NCBI GenBank assembly: GCA_963721115.1
Contig: CAVRIA010000005.1
Location: 496,001-560,000 of the forward strand
Direction of reading: 5' to 3'
DNA length: 64,000 bases
Source of the DNA: CAVRIA01 sp963721115
GTDB taxonomy: Bacteria > Desulfobacterota > Binatia > HRBIN30 > CADEER01
This document shows, piece by piece, positions 18,334 through 27,020 of this stretch. Each line of letters opens with the position of its first letter. Within the stretch, counting starts at the first letter, position 1. A program made the position numbers and the translations under genes. The notes under the pieces are model-generated. The model worked only from the letters and a program-made list of their open reading frames with translations. It ran no database searches and had not been told where the DNA came from.

Positions 18334-19491
18334 TCAGGGAATGGTGATCGTATCCGGCTCGGAGCGATCGCCCTGTATGTGGACGTTGAACTGGTCGAGG
18401 CCGATGCTGCCGTGGAACTCGGTCGCGACCGCCAGCAGGCCGCTTCCGATCGGGTTCAGACGCGTCTGCCCAGTCAGCGTTCCGGCGACCGCGACGCTGA
18501 AGATCGAGCGCGAGGGCTGCGTCGTGTCGATCTCCGACAGGTCGAGGTCCTGCTTGCAGGTCACCGAGCGGCTGGTCGAGAAGCGCTGTTCGAACTCGTT
18601 GAACACCAGGTACTGGACCACCGCCGAGCCGGGTACCTGGCGCAGGAAGTCCTCCGTGCAGGGGACCAGGACCAGACGTGTGGTAATGCTACCGCCGCCG
18701 ATGGGGTTCTCGCCGCCGTCGAAGAAGTGGTCCAGGACGAGGTTCTGCGGGCAGCCGTTGTACTCCGCGTCCGGCCCGCCGAGCACCAGCGTCTTGTCGT
18801 CGTTCACCGCCCCGGGGATCGCCTGGATACCGATGGCGTTGCTCTTGCCAACGGTAATGAACTCGCTCTCACCGAGCACCGGGATGCTGACGCTCGGGTC
18901 GTAGCTGACCAGCGTCGTCTCGCCCTTCAGCACGTTGCGGTCGATCGGCACGCCGGTGTCGTCCACCGCGATGCACTTCAGAGCGCCGTCGAACGGAGTT
19001 TCCGGTACCGGGGGGATGCGGCTGTTCGCGTTGCTGCTGCCGTCCGGCCCCTTGGTTCCCTGTCCCGCCTTGCCGCTTAGCGGAAAGTCCGACAGGCCTT
19101 CGCTCGCCCGCCAGCCGAGCGGCTGCCGCGGCGTCAGGCGGGCGCGGAAGTCGGTCTCGTTCCAACCCGGGGCGCAGAACCCGCAGCCCGGGGTCGGGCC
19201 GTCGCAGCATTCCGACCCGTCGAGGCAGACTTCGCCGGTGTTCGTGCAGTGCGCATTGGCGTTCTCGTAGAAGCAGTGCACGTTCACCGCCTCGGTCGAC
19301 GTGTTGCTGAGCTGAATCACCGTATCCACGAGGGCGCCGCCTCCGAAGTCCTCGTACACAACGTCCGGCCAGTACACGATCGCCGCCGCCTGATCCGAGA
19401 CGACGTCCGCCCGTGCCGGCCCCACGCCGCCGAGCGCCAGCGCCGCAGCGGCCACTCCCGCCATCCAACTCGCCCATCGCACCTGTCTCAT
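18334..19491 (-). CDS. Secreted protein of unknown function (paralogue of next gene)
   Basis: This is a 385-residue protein with a Sec signal peptide (AAALALGGVGPARA, cleavage near residue 29). The mature part starts AAAIVYWPDVVYED and contains VIQLSNTSTEAVNVHCFYEN, a Cys cluster (CLDGSECCDGPTPGCGFC), and later CTEDFLRQ and FNEFEQRFSTS. No catalytic motif is recognised. It shares blocks in the same order with the protein at 19535-20774 (SNTS...HCFY, LKGE, YNACP/YNGCP, CTE.F, NEFEQ.FS, ending in TIP), so the two arose by duplication. The gene ends at a clear terminator. An extracellular or cell-surface location is inferred. Confidence 0.75.
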   Translation of the reverse strand: MRQVRWASWMAGVAAAALALGGVGPARADVVSDQAAAIVYWPDVVYEDFGGGALVDTVIQLSNTSTEAVNVHCFYENANAHCTNTGEVCLDGSECCDGPTPGCGFCAPGWNETDFRARLTPRQPLGWRASEGLSDFPLSGKAGQGTKGPDGSSNANSRIPPVPETPFDGALKCIAVDDTGVPIDRNVLKGETTLVSYDPSVSIPVLGESEFITVGKSNAIGIQAIPGAVNDDKTLVLGGPDAEYNGCPQNLVLDHFFDGGENPIGGGSITTRLVLVPCTEDFLRQVPGSAVVQYLVFNEFEQRFSTSRSVTCKQDLDLSEIDTTQPSRSIFSVAVAGTLTGQTRLNPIGSGLLAVATEFHGSIGLDQFNVHIQGDRSEPDTITIP

Positions 19492-19534
19492 GATCCTCTC
19501 CTATTCCAACCTTGGCGGACGGCTTGCCGTAGGC

Positions 19535-20774
19535 CTAGTTGTTCAACTGCTCGCTGGGAATCGTGATCTTGTCCGCGGTCGTGCGCTGTCCTTCGACGTG
19601 CAGGTTGAAGGCGGCCTCGCTGCTGAAGTTGTCGCTCGTCTCGTGGTGCTCGGTTCCGACCACCATGAACCCGGAGGTCGTGAGGTTCGCCGAGCGCAGG
19701 CGCGTCTGCTCGTAGGTCGTGCGCAGGCCCGATGTGAACGCCGGGTTGATGTCCTCGAGGGCGAGATCGGCCCAGCAGGTCACCTGCACCGACGAGGAGA
19801 AGGGCTGCTCGAACTCGTTCCAGGTCAACAGCTGAATGGTCACCGTGGTCGGCTCCTGCGTCTCGAAGTTCTCCGTGCAGGGGACGATGGTGATGCGGGT
19901 GTCGACAGACGAGTCGGTGCCCGCGACGGGATTCTCGACGCCCTGGCCGAAGTGGTTGAGGATCCAGGTGTCGGGACAGGCATTGTACTCGGCGCCGGTC
20001 GGGCAGTCGCCGTCGTCCGGCTGGCCGCCCAGGCAGAGCACGCCGTCGCCGTTGTTGAACTCGTTCCCGAGGATGCCGATGGCGTTGTACTTGGAGACGT
20101 CGTAGAGGAGGCCGGTCGAGATCTGTCTCGGGAACAGCTGCGCGGCTGGGCTGGCATCGTCGTCGACAACCAGGCAATTCGAGTTCCCGTTCGGAGGATA
20201 GCACACGAAGCCGGACACCTCGCATTGTCCGTTGTTCGGGTTGCAGACATCGAGCCGCACCTGCGTCGCCTCGCCCTTGAGGTGGTTGCCCGACAGCGGC
20301 GCCCCGGAGGCGTCGACCTCGATGCACTTGAGCTCGCCGGTGAAGCGGCTGGACGACGGGCGGCACGCGCCCGGGGTCGATGCCCGAGCCGTTGCAGTCC
20401 GAGTTGCTCTGGTTGCAAGCCGGATCGGAGGGATCGATCAGGCGGCCCTCCGACACCACCCAGTGGGTCGGCTGCTGCTTGGTGAGCCAGATGTCGAAAT
20501 CGAGCTCCTGCCACAGCGGCGGGTTGAAGACCGGGTCCGGCGGCGAAAAGGGGTCGGCCGGCTCCGCGTTCACGTAGAAGCAGTGCGCGTGCACCACCGA
20601 GTTCGACGTGTTGCTGATCTGAATGATGGTATCGCGCGTCCCGTCGGCGATGACCTTCGGAAACACCAGAATCGAGGCGCTCCGATCCGTGGTCGTATCG
20701 GCCCGCGCCGCGCCGGCGGCCAGGCCTGCCAGCACCACCGATACCAACGCCGCTCTTCCCAGCTGCCTGCTCAT
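19535..20774 (-). CDS. Secreted paralogue of the preceding protein, frameshifted
   Basis: The N-terminal frame (ATG 20774) has a signal peptide (VSVVLAGLAAGAARA) and matches the neighbour through IIQISNTSNSVVHAHCFY. The C-terminal frame, ending at 19535, matches it from about LKCIEVDASGAPLSGNHLKG through YNACPDTWILNHF, CTENFETQ and LTWNEFEQPFSSS. The two frames meet near 20355-20365, just after GIDPGRVPP, where one base is missing or extra in a GC run. Apart from that shift the protein, about 412 residues, is complete. Both paralogues are transcribed in the same direction with a 43-bp gap, probably as an operon. Confidence 0.7.
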
Positions 20775-21031
20775 GAACCTCTCCTTTTCCCGCTTCCCCT
20801 GCTACCGGAAAATCGCCGTTCCGCAAGGGGATTCGGCGACCTCTTCACGAGCAGTCTCGGGACCCGCTCGCGGGTGACGCACCTCTTGCACCCGCCGCAG
20901 AGCTTGTCAAGGGAAAGACCGCGCCGCGCGCACAGAAACCCTTGGCAGACGCCGTCTTCGGCAGCGGGGCGCGGGATCCGGGTGGGTACTGGGCCAGCCT
21001 TCCGCCTGCCCCCCCAATCCTCCCGACTTTT

Positions 21032-21070
21032 CTCAGCCTCAGCCTCAGCCGTTGCCTCAGCCTCAGTCTC
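21032..21070. repeat. CAGCCT short-period repeat, partial family copy
   Basis: CTCAGCCTCAGCCTCAGCC and CCTCAGCCTCAGTCTC form one arm of the AGGCTGAGGCTC hairpin family without its partner arm. It lies in the roughly 400-bp gap between the secreted paralogue and a cyclase remnant. Apart from this repeat I see no gene between 20775 and 21184. Confidence 0.5.
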
Positions 21071-21184
21071 CGCGGAAAATGGCCAGCTCCAGGCAGAGGC
21101 GAGGCACAGCCGTCTTTCGCCGTGGTCTTTCCTCTAGTAGTGAGGCCAGAGTGAGCACCCCCGAGACACGCTACGCGAAGAGCG

Positions 21185-21460
21185 GCGCTCGGTCTCGAGA
21201 TCCGCGCCGGCCTGCACACCGGGGAGTGCGAGACGAGGGGCGACGACCTCGCCGGCATCGCGGTTCACATCGGCGCGCGCGTCGCCGGCCTCGCCGCGCC
21301 CGGGGAGATCCTCGCCACCGGCACCGTGCGCGACCTGGTCGCCGGCTCCGGCATCGAGTTCGAAGACCGCGGCGAGCAGGAGCTCAAAGGCATCCCCGGC
21401 CCCTGGCGCCTCCTGGTGGTCCGCCCCCCTAACCCCCTCCCTAACCCCCTAACCCCTTAG
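21185..21460 (+). pseudogene. Class III adenylate/guanylate cyclase, C-terminal fragment
   Basis: About 91 codons ending at TAG 21458-21460 match the end of a class III nucleotide cyclase catalytic domain: EIRAGLHTGECE, GIAVHIGARVAGLAAPGEIL and FEDRGEQELKGIPGPWRLL are the conserved C2-type blocks. The N-terminal part, with the metal-binding Asp residues, is absent and no start is present, so the fragment cannot be active. The upstream join is near 21180. The stop falls in a CCCCCTAACCCC-type simple repeat. Confidence 0.75.
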
Positions 21461-21463
21461 CAG

Positions 21464-22030
21464 CTAACCCCCTGCCCCTTTCACCATGTTCTCCATTTCC
21501 GTCACCACCCGGTCGAGCTCGTCGATCAGCGGCGTCGTCCCCGCCGCGCGCAGCGCATCGACCACCGAGCGGTAGTACCAGAGCGTCTCGTCTCGGCTGG
21601 CGCTGAAGCGGTCCCACAGCGTCTCTCCCTGCAGGCGGTAGTCGAAGACGATCGAGCGCGCGTTGTGCAGCTTGTCGGCGGCGGAGACCAGGCGGGTCGA
21701 CGGCGACGCCGTGGCGAGGTGGGCGATGTACGCCTCCTTGCGCTCGCGCCAGGGGGGCTTCGGTGCCACGTCGGTATCCGAGCACCCGGCGACGGTCTCC
21801 GCCACGCGCTCGCCGAAGCGGACGCGGATCTCGTCCAGGGTCGCCTTCTGATCCTCGACGGCGTCGTGCAGCAGCGCCGCGATCGCTTCCTCCTCGTCGC
21901 CGCCGTGCTCCAGCACGATGCTGCACACGGCCAGGAGGTGGGTCGCGTACGGAATGTTCGTGCCCTTCCGCAGGTGCCCGGCATGCCGTTGCACCGCGAA
22001 CGTGAGAGCGTCTTCGAAGGCCGCAGACAT
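21464..22030 (-). CDS. HD domain phosphohydrolase (SpoT/MESH1-like)
   Basis: This 188-residue single-domain HD hydrolase has metal ligands at the early RHAGHLRKG, ATHLLAV, LLHDAVEDQ (the HD motif with the ED that follows, as in ppGpp hydrolases), and ADKLHNARS. Such stand-alone proteins resemble MESH1-type (p)ppGpp or related nucleotide hydrolases; the substrate here is inferred only. The ATG at 22030 and the length are normal. It is convergent with the cyclase remnant and followed by a non-coding repeat region. Confidence 0.85.
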   Translation of the reverse strand: MSAAFEDALTFAVQRHAGHLRKGTNIPYATHLLAVCSIVLEHGGDEEEAIAALLHDAVEDQKATLDEIRVRFGERVAETVAGCSDTDVAPKPPWRERKEAYIAHLATASPSTRLVSAADKLHNARSIVFDYRLQGETLWDRFSASRDETLWYYRSVVDALRAAGTTPLIDELDRVVTEMENMVKGAGG

Positions 22031-22558
22031 GGGGCAGGTTGTTAGGTTGTTAAGTTGTTGGCTGTTAGGGTCGGATCCGGCACTGGTTTTGTCTCCTTCT
22101 CTCCTTCTTTTCTTCGTGCCCTTCGTGTCTTCCTTTCGTGCCCTTCGTGGTCAATCTTCCGCTCTTCTCGGATCCTCGACTTCCTCACTCAGCCCACCGC
22201 CGTCCGGCGCTGGTTTCGTCTCTTTGTTTCTCTCTCTCCTTCTTTCTTCGTGCCCTTCGTGTCCTCCTTCGTGCCCTTCGTGTTGCATCTTCCGCTCCTC
22301 TCAGCTCTTCGACTCCCTGACCCGGCGCACCGCCTGCAGCACTTCATCGTGAATCGTGCCGTTGGTCGCAACGACGCCGCGGTTGTGCTCCAGCGTACGA
22401 CCTCGCAGGTTGTTGGGTTGTCACGTTGTTGGTTGTTGGCCACGGATTGTCACTCGGGCTCCCGTCTCACCGCGACACAAAACCTTCAGCAGCTTCCTTC
22501 TTTCTTCGTGCCCTTCGTGTCTTCCCTTCGTGCCCTTCGTGTTGCATCTTCCGCCCTC
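22031..22558. repeat. Non-coding region of CTTCGTGCCCTTCGTG repeats and a duplicated cysQ end
   Basis: No gene is seen. The region holds GTTGTTGG motifs (22030-22065, 22410-22440), three blocks of TTCGTGCCCTTCGTGTC-type repeats (about 22115-22155, 22245-22285, 22500-22545), and a near-copy of the 3' end of the adjacent phosphatase gene. The stretch of about 155 bp at 22250-22405 resembles 22503-22660, with the gene-derived part at about 22312-22405. The duplicated piece has no start and would be a relic of a tandem duplication. Confidence 0.7.
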
Positions 22559-23554
22559 TCAGCTCTTCGACTCTCTGACTTGGCGCACCGCCTGCAGCAC
22601 TTCATCGTGAATCGTGCCGTTGGTCGCAACGACGCCGCGGTTGTGTTCCAGCGTGCGGCCGCGGCGGAAGTCGAGGGGCTCGCCGTTCACGTCGGTCACC
22701 CGGCCGCCCGCCGCCTCGACCACCAGCTTGCCCGCCGCGTGGTCCCAGATCTTCTCGCGGTAGTCCCCCCGCGTCGGCATGCGCAGGTAGATCGAAGCGT
22801 CGCCGCGCGCCACGACGCCGTACTTGCACTGGCTGTCGATCCGGTACGGCGGCGCGGAGATGCCGAGCAGCCGCGCGATCTGCGCCGACTCGCCCTGATC
22901 GGAGTGTCCCGACTCGACCGACTCGCAGAAGCGCGCCTCGGCCGCGGAGGCGAGCGTCGCCACGCGAATCGGCTCGCCGCCGGTGTCGGCGTCGTCCCAC
23001 AGCCGCAGCACCCGCGCCTGCTCGCCGCGCGTCGCGCTGAACAGGGCGCCGTAGCCGCCCCGGCCGTCCGGCAGGTTCGGGCAGCCGAGCACGCCGAGCA
23101 CGACCTCGCCGTCCTCGATCAGCGCCAGCGCCACCGCGTACTGCTCGGCGCGCAGGAACCCCTTCGTCCCGTCGATCGGATCGAGCGTCCAGAAGCGCGC
23201 CGACGACGCCTCGCCGCAGCCGCGATCGATCCAGGCGAGCACCCGCTCGCTGTCCGCCGCCGTGTCGACCTCCGCGTTCACGTGCCGCGTCACCGAGGCG
23301 CGCAGCGCCTCCTGATCGGCGTCGCGCAGCGCCCGCGCATCCTCCTCCCCGACCACCGCGTCTTCCGGGAAGGCGTCCTGCAGCCTCTGGCAGACGATCG
23401 CCTGTGAGGCGAAGTCGGCCACCGTAACGGGGCTCTTGTCCTTCTTCTGCAGCGTCTCCGCATTCACCAGGTCCTGCTGCACCGCCCGGCACACCCGCGC
23501 CGCCGCGCGCACCGCACCGATGGCGACCAGCCGCTCCTTCTGAAGGTCCGTCAT
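22559..23554 (-). CDS. cysQ: 3'(2'),5'-bisphosphate nucleotidase-like (inositol phosphatase family)
   Basis: This 331-residue member of the IMPase/FBPase superfamily has the Li-sensitive metal-site motifs GEED (Glu residues), DPIDGTKGF and WDHAAGKLVV, together with SPVTVADFASQ near the N-terminus. The best fit is the Hal2/CysQ group that dephosphorylates PAP/PAPS by-products of sulfate assimilation. The frame is open upstream to 23782. I chose the ATG at 23554 because GAGAAGG precedes it and the family N-terminus starts there. Its 3' end has a partial copy about 250 bp downstream. Confidence 0.85.
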   Translation of the reverse strand: MTDLQKERLVAIGAVRAAARVCRAVQQDLVNAETLQKKDKSPVTVADFASQAIVCQRLQDAFPEDAVVGEEDARALRDADQEALRASVTRHVNAEVDTAADSERVLAWIDRGCGEASSARFWTLDPIDGTKGFLRAEQYAVALALIEDGEVVLGVLGCPNLPDGRGGYGALFSATRGEQARVLRLWDDADTGGEPIRVATLASAAEARFCESVESGHSDQGESAQIARLLGISAPPYRIDSQCKYGVVARGDASIYLRMPTRGDYREKIWDHAAGKLVVEAAGGRVTDVNGEPLDFRRGRTLEHNRGVVATNGTIHDEVLQAVRQVRESKS

Positions 23555-23914
23555 GCGGCCTTCTCTTACAGCCGCACCGCGCTCGCTCGCAACACGCCAC
23601 GGGCGTCCGAGTGGGCCGGCGTGCGAGTGAGCCGGTGTGCCGGTGCAGACCGAATGCGTGGTGGAATGGTCGCCGTCGAGTGGTGAATCCTCATCGAAGA
23701 GAGAAGTGCGCTCGCCAGAGATTGGAGCAACCGTGCGGCACTCCCGCCGCTCGATCGCTGCGCTGGCACATTGGCCACTCACCGGCTGACCGGCTCACCC
23801 GCTCACCGGCACACCCTCTTCACCGGTCACGCCCCTTCCGACCCCAGTTGTCCGTCTCCCGCGCATTCGCTATAGAGGCGTCGCTTCCGATCGGCAGTCG
23901 ACCCACCGTGACAC
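23555..23914. other. Intergenic region with CACCGGCTCAC repeats
   Basis: No gene is supported. GTGAGCCGGTGTGCCGGTGC (about 23627) and the inverse TCACCGGCTGACCGGCTCAC (about 23778) face each other across about 130 bases, the same repeat family as at 12.0 kb. The segment from 23840 to 23914 probably carries the tRNA promoter, but I could not fix -35/-10 boxes. Confidence 0.4.
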
Positions 23915-23987
23915 GCTGGCGTAGCTCAGTTGGTAGAGCAGCTGATTCGTAATCAGCAGGTCCGCGGTTCGAATCCGCGCGCCAGCT
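23915..23987 (+). tRNA. tRNA-Thr (anticodon CGU)
   Basis: The 73-base cloverleaf has an acceptor stem GCTGGCG/CGCCAGC with discriminator T, a D arm GCTC-AGTTGGTA-GAGC, an anticodon stem GCTGA/TCAGC with loop TTCGTAA (anticodon CGT, threonine codon ACG), and a T arm CGCGG-TTCGAAT-CCGCG. CCA is not encoded. It marks the boundary of the accessory region that follows and is a possible integration site for mobile DNA, though no flanking direct repeat of its 3' end was found by eye. Confidence 0.96.
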
Positions 23988-24607
23988 TTCCTCGTCTCCC
24001 GCAAAATCAGCTACTTGCATCTCTTCCAGGAACGCCGTTTCCTAGGATCGTGCGGCGCGGAACGGCCTTCCAGCCGCGCTTCACGATCTCCTTCTTGCGC
24101 TCGAGGTCGAGTAGCCGGAGCCGCTCCGTGAGCTGCCGCGGCGCGCGAAAGATAGAAGGATACGACGAACGTTCGCGAGCCAGAGTCCCGAACGTTGCAG
24201 GGCGCCCTATGTCATCGACCATTGACAGGCCGACGTCTGAGCCGCCTCCTCGCCGACGGGCGACCGTCGGGAAACAATCAAAATACGTCCCTCTTCCCCT
24301 TCTTGCCGGACCCCGGCCTCGAGCCCCGCATGGAACGCGTCTACCCGACGCCCTGGACCCGCTGCGACCGCGAAGAAAGACTACCGCCAAGCCTGGTCCG
24401 AGTTCGAACGCCGGCTGGGGAAGACGCCGCCCAAGGGACCGCCGCCGGTGAGGACGGCGGACGCTGTCCCCGGCGGCCACTACATATCAGATTGACAAAA
24501 GCTGTCTGAGTGGTACCTTGAGTATGCGCCTCCTCCGGGAGGTATCCGGGGCGAGGCAGCGGAGGTCGGGACCTGCACCTGCTTGGTCGGCGGACGAAGG
24601 AACATTC
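23988..24607. other. Mostly non-coding region, possible gene fragment
   Basis: No complete gene is supported. From about 24371 a plus-strand frame reads KDYRQAWSEFERRLGKTPP, which has natural protein composition and could be the C-terminal tail of a lost gene. AAAATACGTCCC (about 24276) also appears inverted at the transposase remnant near 26870, hinting at old transposase-related sequence. The last part (24500-24607) probably carries the promoter of the Xre-ImmA gene; TTGACA at 24493 resembles a -35 box. Confidence 0.35.
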
Positions 24608-25750
24608 ATGGCGGGGGACTCGATGATCATCGCACAAGCCGTCGCGAGGCTCCGGCTCGACCGGGGATTGAGTCAGGAGGCACTCGCGCAGAAGGCGGGA
24701 ATCTCTCGGCTCGCGTTGGGGAACATCGAACGAGGGGCGGTGGAACCGCGCGCCAAGACGCTCCATGACCTCGCAGACGCCCTTGGCGTTCCTGTCGGCG
24801 ACCTCATCACTCCTGCTCGCCCGCTCGAGACGGTACGATTCCGGGCTCGAGCGCGGATGACCGGACGCGAGCAGGTCCTCGCCGAGGTGTCGCGCTGGCT
24901 CGACAGCTTCGTGTGGCTGGAAAGCGCGCTGAAGGCTCGTGTTCGCTGCCCGCTCGAGTTCGGCGGTGCCGGCAGTCGTCCCCCGGAGCCGAAACGTCTC
25001 GCAAGGGATGCCAGGGAAGCTCTCGGACTCGGCCCGAAAGAAGCGGTGCGCGACATATGCGGTTTGCTGGAGGATCGCGGCGTCAAGGTACTACGCCTGT
25101 TCAAGAGTACCGAGGCGTTCTTCGGTCTGAGCGTTGGAGGGGCGGACGGCGGACCCGCAGTCGTGGTCAATACGTGGGACCGCATCTCGGTCGAACGCTG
25201 GATCTTCACGGCCGCTCACGAGCTGGGACACCTGCTCTTGCACGAGGCGGAGTACGTCCGAAGCGAAACCGAGGAGCCGAAGGAAGCTGAACGGCAGGCG
25301 GACGTCTTTGCGAGCTACTTCCTCATGCCCGAGAAAGCGTTCGAGGGGGAGTGGGAGGAAACTCGCGGACATCCGCTCGTCGTGCGGGTGATGAAGGTGA
25401 AGCGGATCTTCCGCGTCAGCTACAAGACCGTGCTCTACCGCCTCGTCGAGACCGGGCGTGCCGATAAGAGCATCTGGCAGCAGTTTCAAGCCCAGCACAA
25501 GCGCCATTTCGGCAAGACCCTCAAGAAGGCCGATGAGCCGCACGCCCTGAATGGGCGCGAGTTCGCCTGGAACTGGAGTAGCGCAGCGGAGCCCGACGGG
25601 TTGTCGGCGTCGGATTTCGTCGAGGACCGTCTGTCCCGCCTGGTGCGATCCGCACTCGAGAAGGAAGTGATTACCACCGGACGGGCTGCCGAGATTCTCG
25701 GCGTGACCCGCGAGGAGATGCGGCTCCGAGCTCGCGAGTGGGCGCAATGA
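24608..25750 (+). CDS. Xre HTH - ImmA/IrrE family metallopeptidase
   Basis: This 380-residue fusion has an N-terminal Xre helix-turn-helix (about residues 8-62, LSQEALAQKAGISRLALGNIE), then an ImmA/IrrE (COG2856) zinc-peptidase domain with HELGHLLLH at about residues 207-215 and the third-ligand region EAERQADVFASYFLMP. The C-terminal 100 residues include another DNA-binding-like helix. The ATG at 24608 follows GAAGGA; the open frame extends 30 codons further up. The stop is immediately followed by the ATG of a PIN-like gene. Family members act as self-regulated repressor/proteases and often as the antitoxin side of two-gene modules; that role here is inferred. Confidence 0.88.
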   Translation: MAGDSMIIAQAVARLRLDRGLSQEALAQKAGISRLALGNIERGAVEPRAKTLHDLADALGVPVGDLITPARPLETVRFRARARMTGREQVLAEVSRWLDSFVWLESALKARVRCPLEFGGAGSRPPEPKRLARDAREALGLGPKEAVRDICGLLEDRGVKVLRLFKSTEAFFGLSVGGADGGPAVVVNTWDRISVERWIFTAAHELGHLLLHEAEYVRSETEEPKEAERQADVFASYFLMPEKAFEGEWEETRGHPLVVRVMKVKRIFRVSYKTVLYRLVETGRADKSIWQQFQAQHKRHFGKTLKKADEPHALNGREFAWNWSSAAEPDGLSASDFVEDRLSRLVRSALEKEVITTGRAAEILGVTREEMRLRAREWAQ

Positions 25751-26257
25751 ATGGCACGGTCGGTCGAGATCCTTCTGGCCGACGCAGACGTGCTCATCGA
25801 CTACTGCCATGCAGACCGGACGATCCTCCGGCTGGTAGCGCATCACATCGGCCCGGTGCGCGTGCTCAGCGAGGTCCTCGACGAAGTGGAGGGGCTCGGT
25901 CGCCGCGAGTGCGCGCCGCTCGGAATCGAGGTCGTGCAGCTCGAGACCTCATCCATGCTCCGGATCAATACGCTGCCTCCATCGCTGTCGGTGGCGGATC
26001 GGCTCTGCGTCGTTGCGTGCGAGGAGCAGGGTTGGACATGCGTGACGAATGATCGGACGCTGCGCCGCGTCTGCAAAGAGCACGACATCGAGCTTCGTTG
26101 GGGACTCGCCCTCATGGTCGAATTGGTGGCCCGCGGTGCGCTGGACGCGACGCGGGCCATACGGGTTGCGCAGGCAATCCAGACATCCAATCCGCGTCAC
26201 ATCACGGCCGGCCTTCTCGCACGCTTTCGAAACGCCATCGCGAAGGCACGACGATAG
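25751..26257 (+). CDS. PIN-like domain protein, probable toxin partner
   Basis: This 168-residue protein has PIN-type acidic residues: VEILLADADVLIDYCH at the N-terminus, LSEVLDEVEGL, then LSVADRLCVVACEEQGWTCVTNDRTL, where the final Asp-Arg pair lines the usual PIN active site. It begins at the base after the stop of the Xre-ImmA/IrrE gene, so the two are translated as a unit. Known Xre-IrrE plus PIN pairs behave as toxin-antitoxin-like modules; the nuclease activity is inferred. The downstream MITE starts 32 bp after the stop. Confidence 0.78.
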   Translation: MARSVEILLADADVLIDYCHADRTILRLVAHHIGPVRVLSEVLDEVEGLGRRECAPLGIEVVQLETSSMLRINTLPPSLSVADRLCVVACEEQGWTCVTNDRTLRRVCKEHDIELRWGLALMVELVARGALDATRAIRVAQAIQTSNPRHITAGLLARFRNAIAKARR

Positions 26258-26288
26258 TGGGGATCACTCGGGCGCTTTCGGGACGTAG

Positions 26289-26426
26289 AGTTTGTGAAGA
26301 AATCGCAACCGCCCTTCGACGAGCTCAGGGCGAGCGGTGAAAAGTCAACCAAATCAATCCCCCACACCGCTCATGCTGAGCTCGTCGAAGCATGCGTGAC
26401 CACGCAAGTCGATTTCTTCACAAACT
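26289..26426. mobile_element. 138-bp MITE with 17-bp TIRs and 5-bp target duplication
   Basis: AGTTTGTGAAGAAATCG (26289-26305) is the exact reverse complement of 26410-26426. Both ends are flanked by CGTAG (26284-26288 and 26427-26431), a 5-bp target duplication. Inside lies a second palindrome, CTTCGACGAGCTCAG...CTGAGCTCGTCGAAG, also found alone at 40231-40310. There is no coding capacity. It has inserted into, or next to, the 3' end of a transposase remnant. Confidence 0.85.
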
Positions 26427-26431
26427 CGTAG

Positions 26432-26890
26432 TGGCGAGTCTGACCAGTCGAAGGCGAGAAGCCTGCCGGAGGCGCGGCGACGCTCAGAGGCGAGCCGCGC
26501 GGGGAATCGATCGACGAGCAAGACCTCGAGCAGTTGGTCGTCGCTAGCGAACAACGGCGCGGCCCGCTCGATGGCGCGCGCGATGCTGTTGATCGACAGG
26601 CCCAGGTGGCGGGCGACCGTCGAGAGCGTGAAGCCGTAGTGGCGCACGGCGACGTGGCTCAGCAGGGCCCTGGCTTCGAGGGGAGCGCGCCGCAGTGTGG
26701 GGCTACAGATCTCGCCGAGGCTCACTCCGGCGCGGGAGGCGGCACGCTTACAGAGAGTGTCGAGCACCAGCGTTTGGCGAACCGGGGGGTCGGGGCAACG
26801 ACTTGGTGCTTCGGCACTTCTCCAACACGTCGTGGACGAAGGCGCTGCTACCGAGAGGGATGCAAAGGGGACGTATTTTGTTTGGCTCCG
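26432..26890 (-). pseudogene. Remnant of REP-associated (Y1/IS200-like) transposase
   Basis: The frame ending at the MITE reads PLEARALLSHVAVRHYGFTL then VARHLGLSINSIARAIERA. This is the DnaA-like C-terminal helix-turn-helix found at the end of many REP-associated tyrosine transposases of deltaproteobacteria. Upstream, in a different frame, IPLGSSAFVHDVLEK matches the preceding GS-F-V block of that family. The catalytic N-terminus (HUH, Tyr) is missing and the natural stop has been displaced by the MITE. It is inactive, but it shows that a RAYT-type enzyme once lay here, relevant to the many palindromic repeats. Confidence 0.6.
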
Positions 26891-27020
26891 GCATTTCGCT
26901 GCGTCCGCTCACCCGCGGCGTGCTACCCGCCTTTGCGTGCACCGACAGCTTGACGCGCGCCGGAGAGGACGAAGGTGAGGTGATCAACAGTGGGCGCGCA
27001 GCCACAGCGCGACGTCGCAC

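Noticed and set aside
22055..23407. 450-residue plus-strand frame
   Set aside because: Its first part is repeat DNA (Phe-Val-Pro runs) and the rest is antisense to the cysQ gene.
23915..23987. tRNA as proven integration site of a genomic island
   Set aside because: No integrase and no direct repeat of the tRNA 3' end were found by eye, so only a possibility is noted.
24007..24480. 157-residue minus-strand gene
   Set aside because: Uneven composition, no SD, no recognisable domain; at best a relic.
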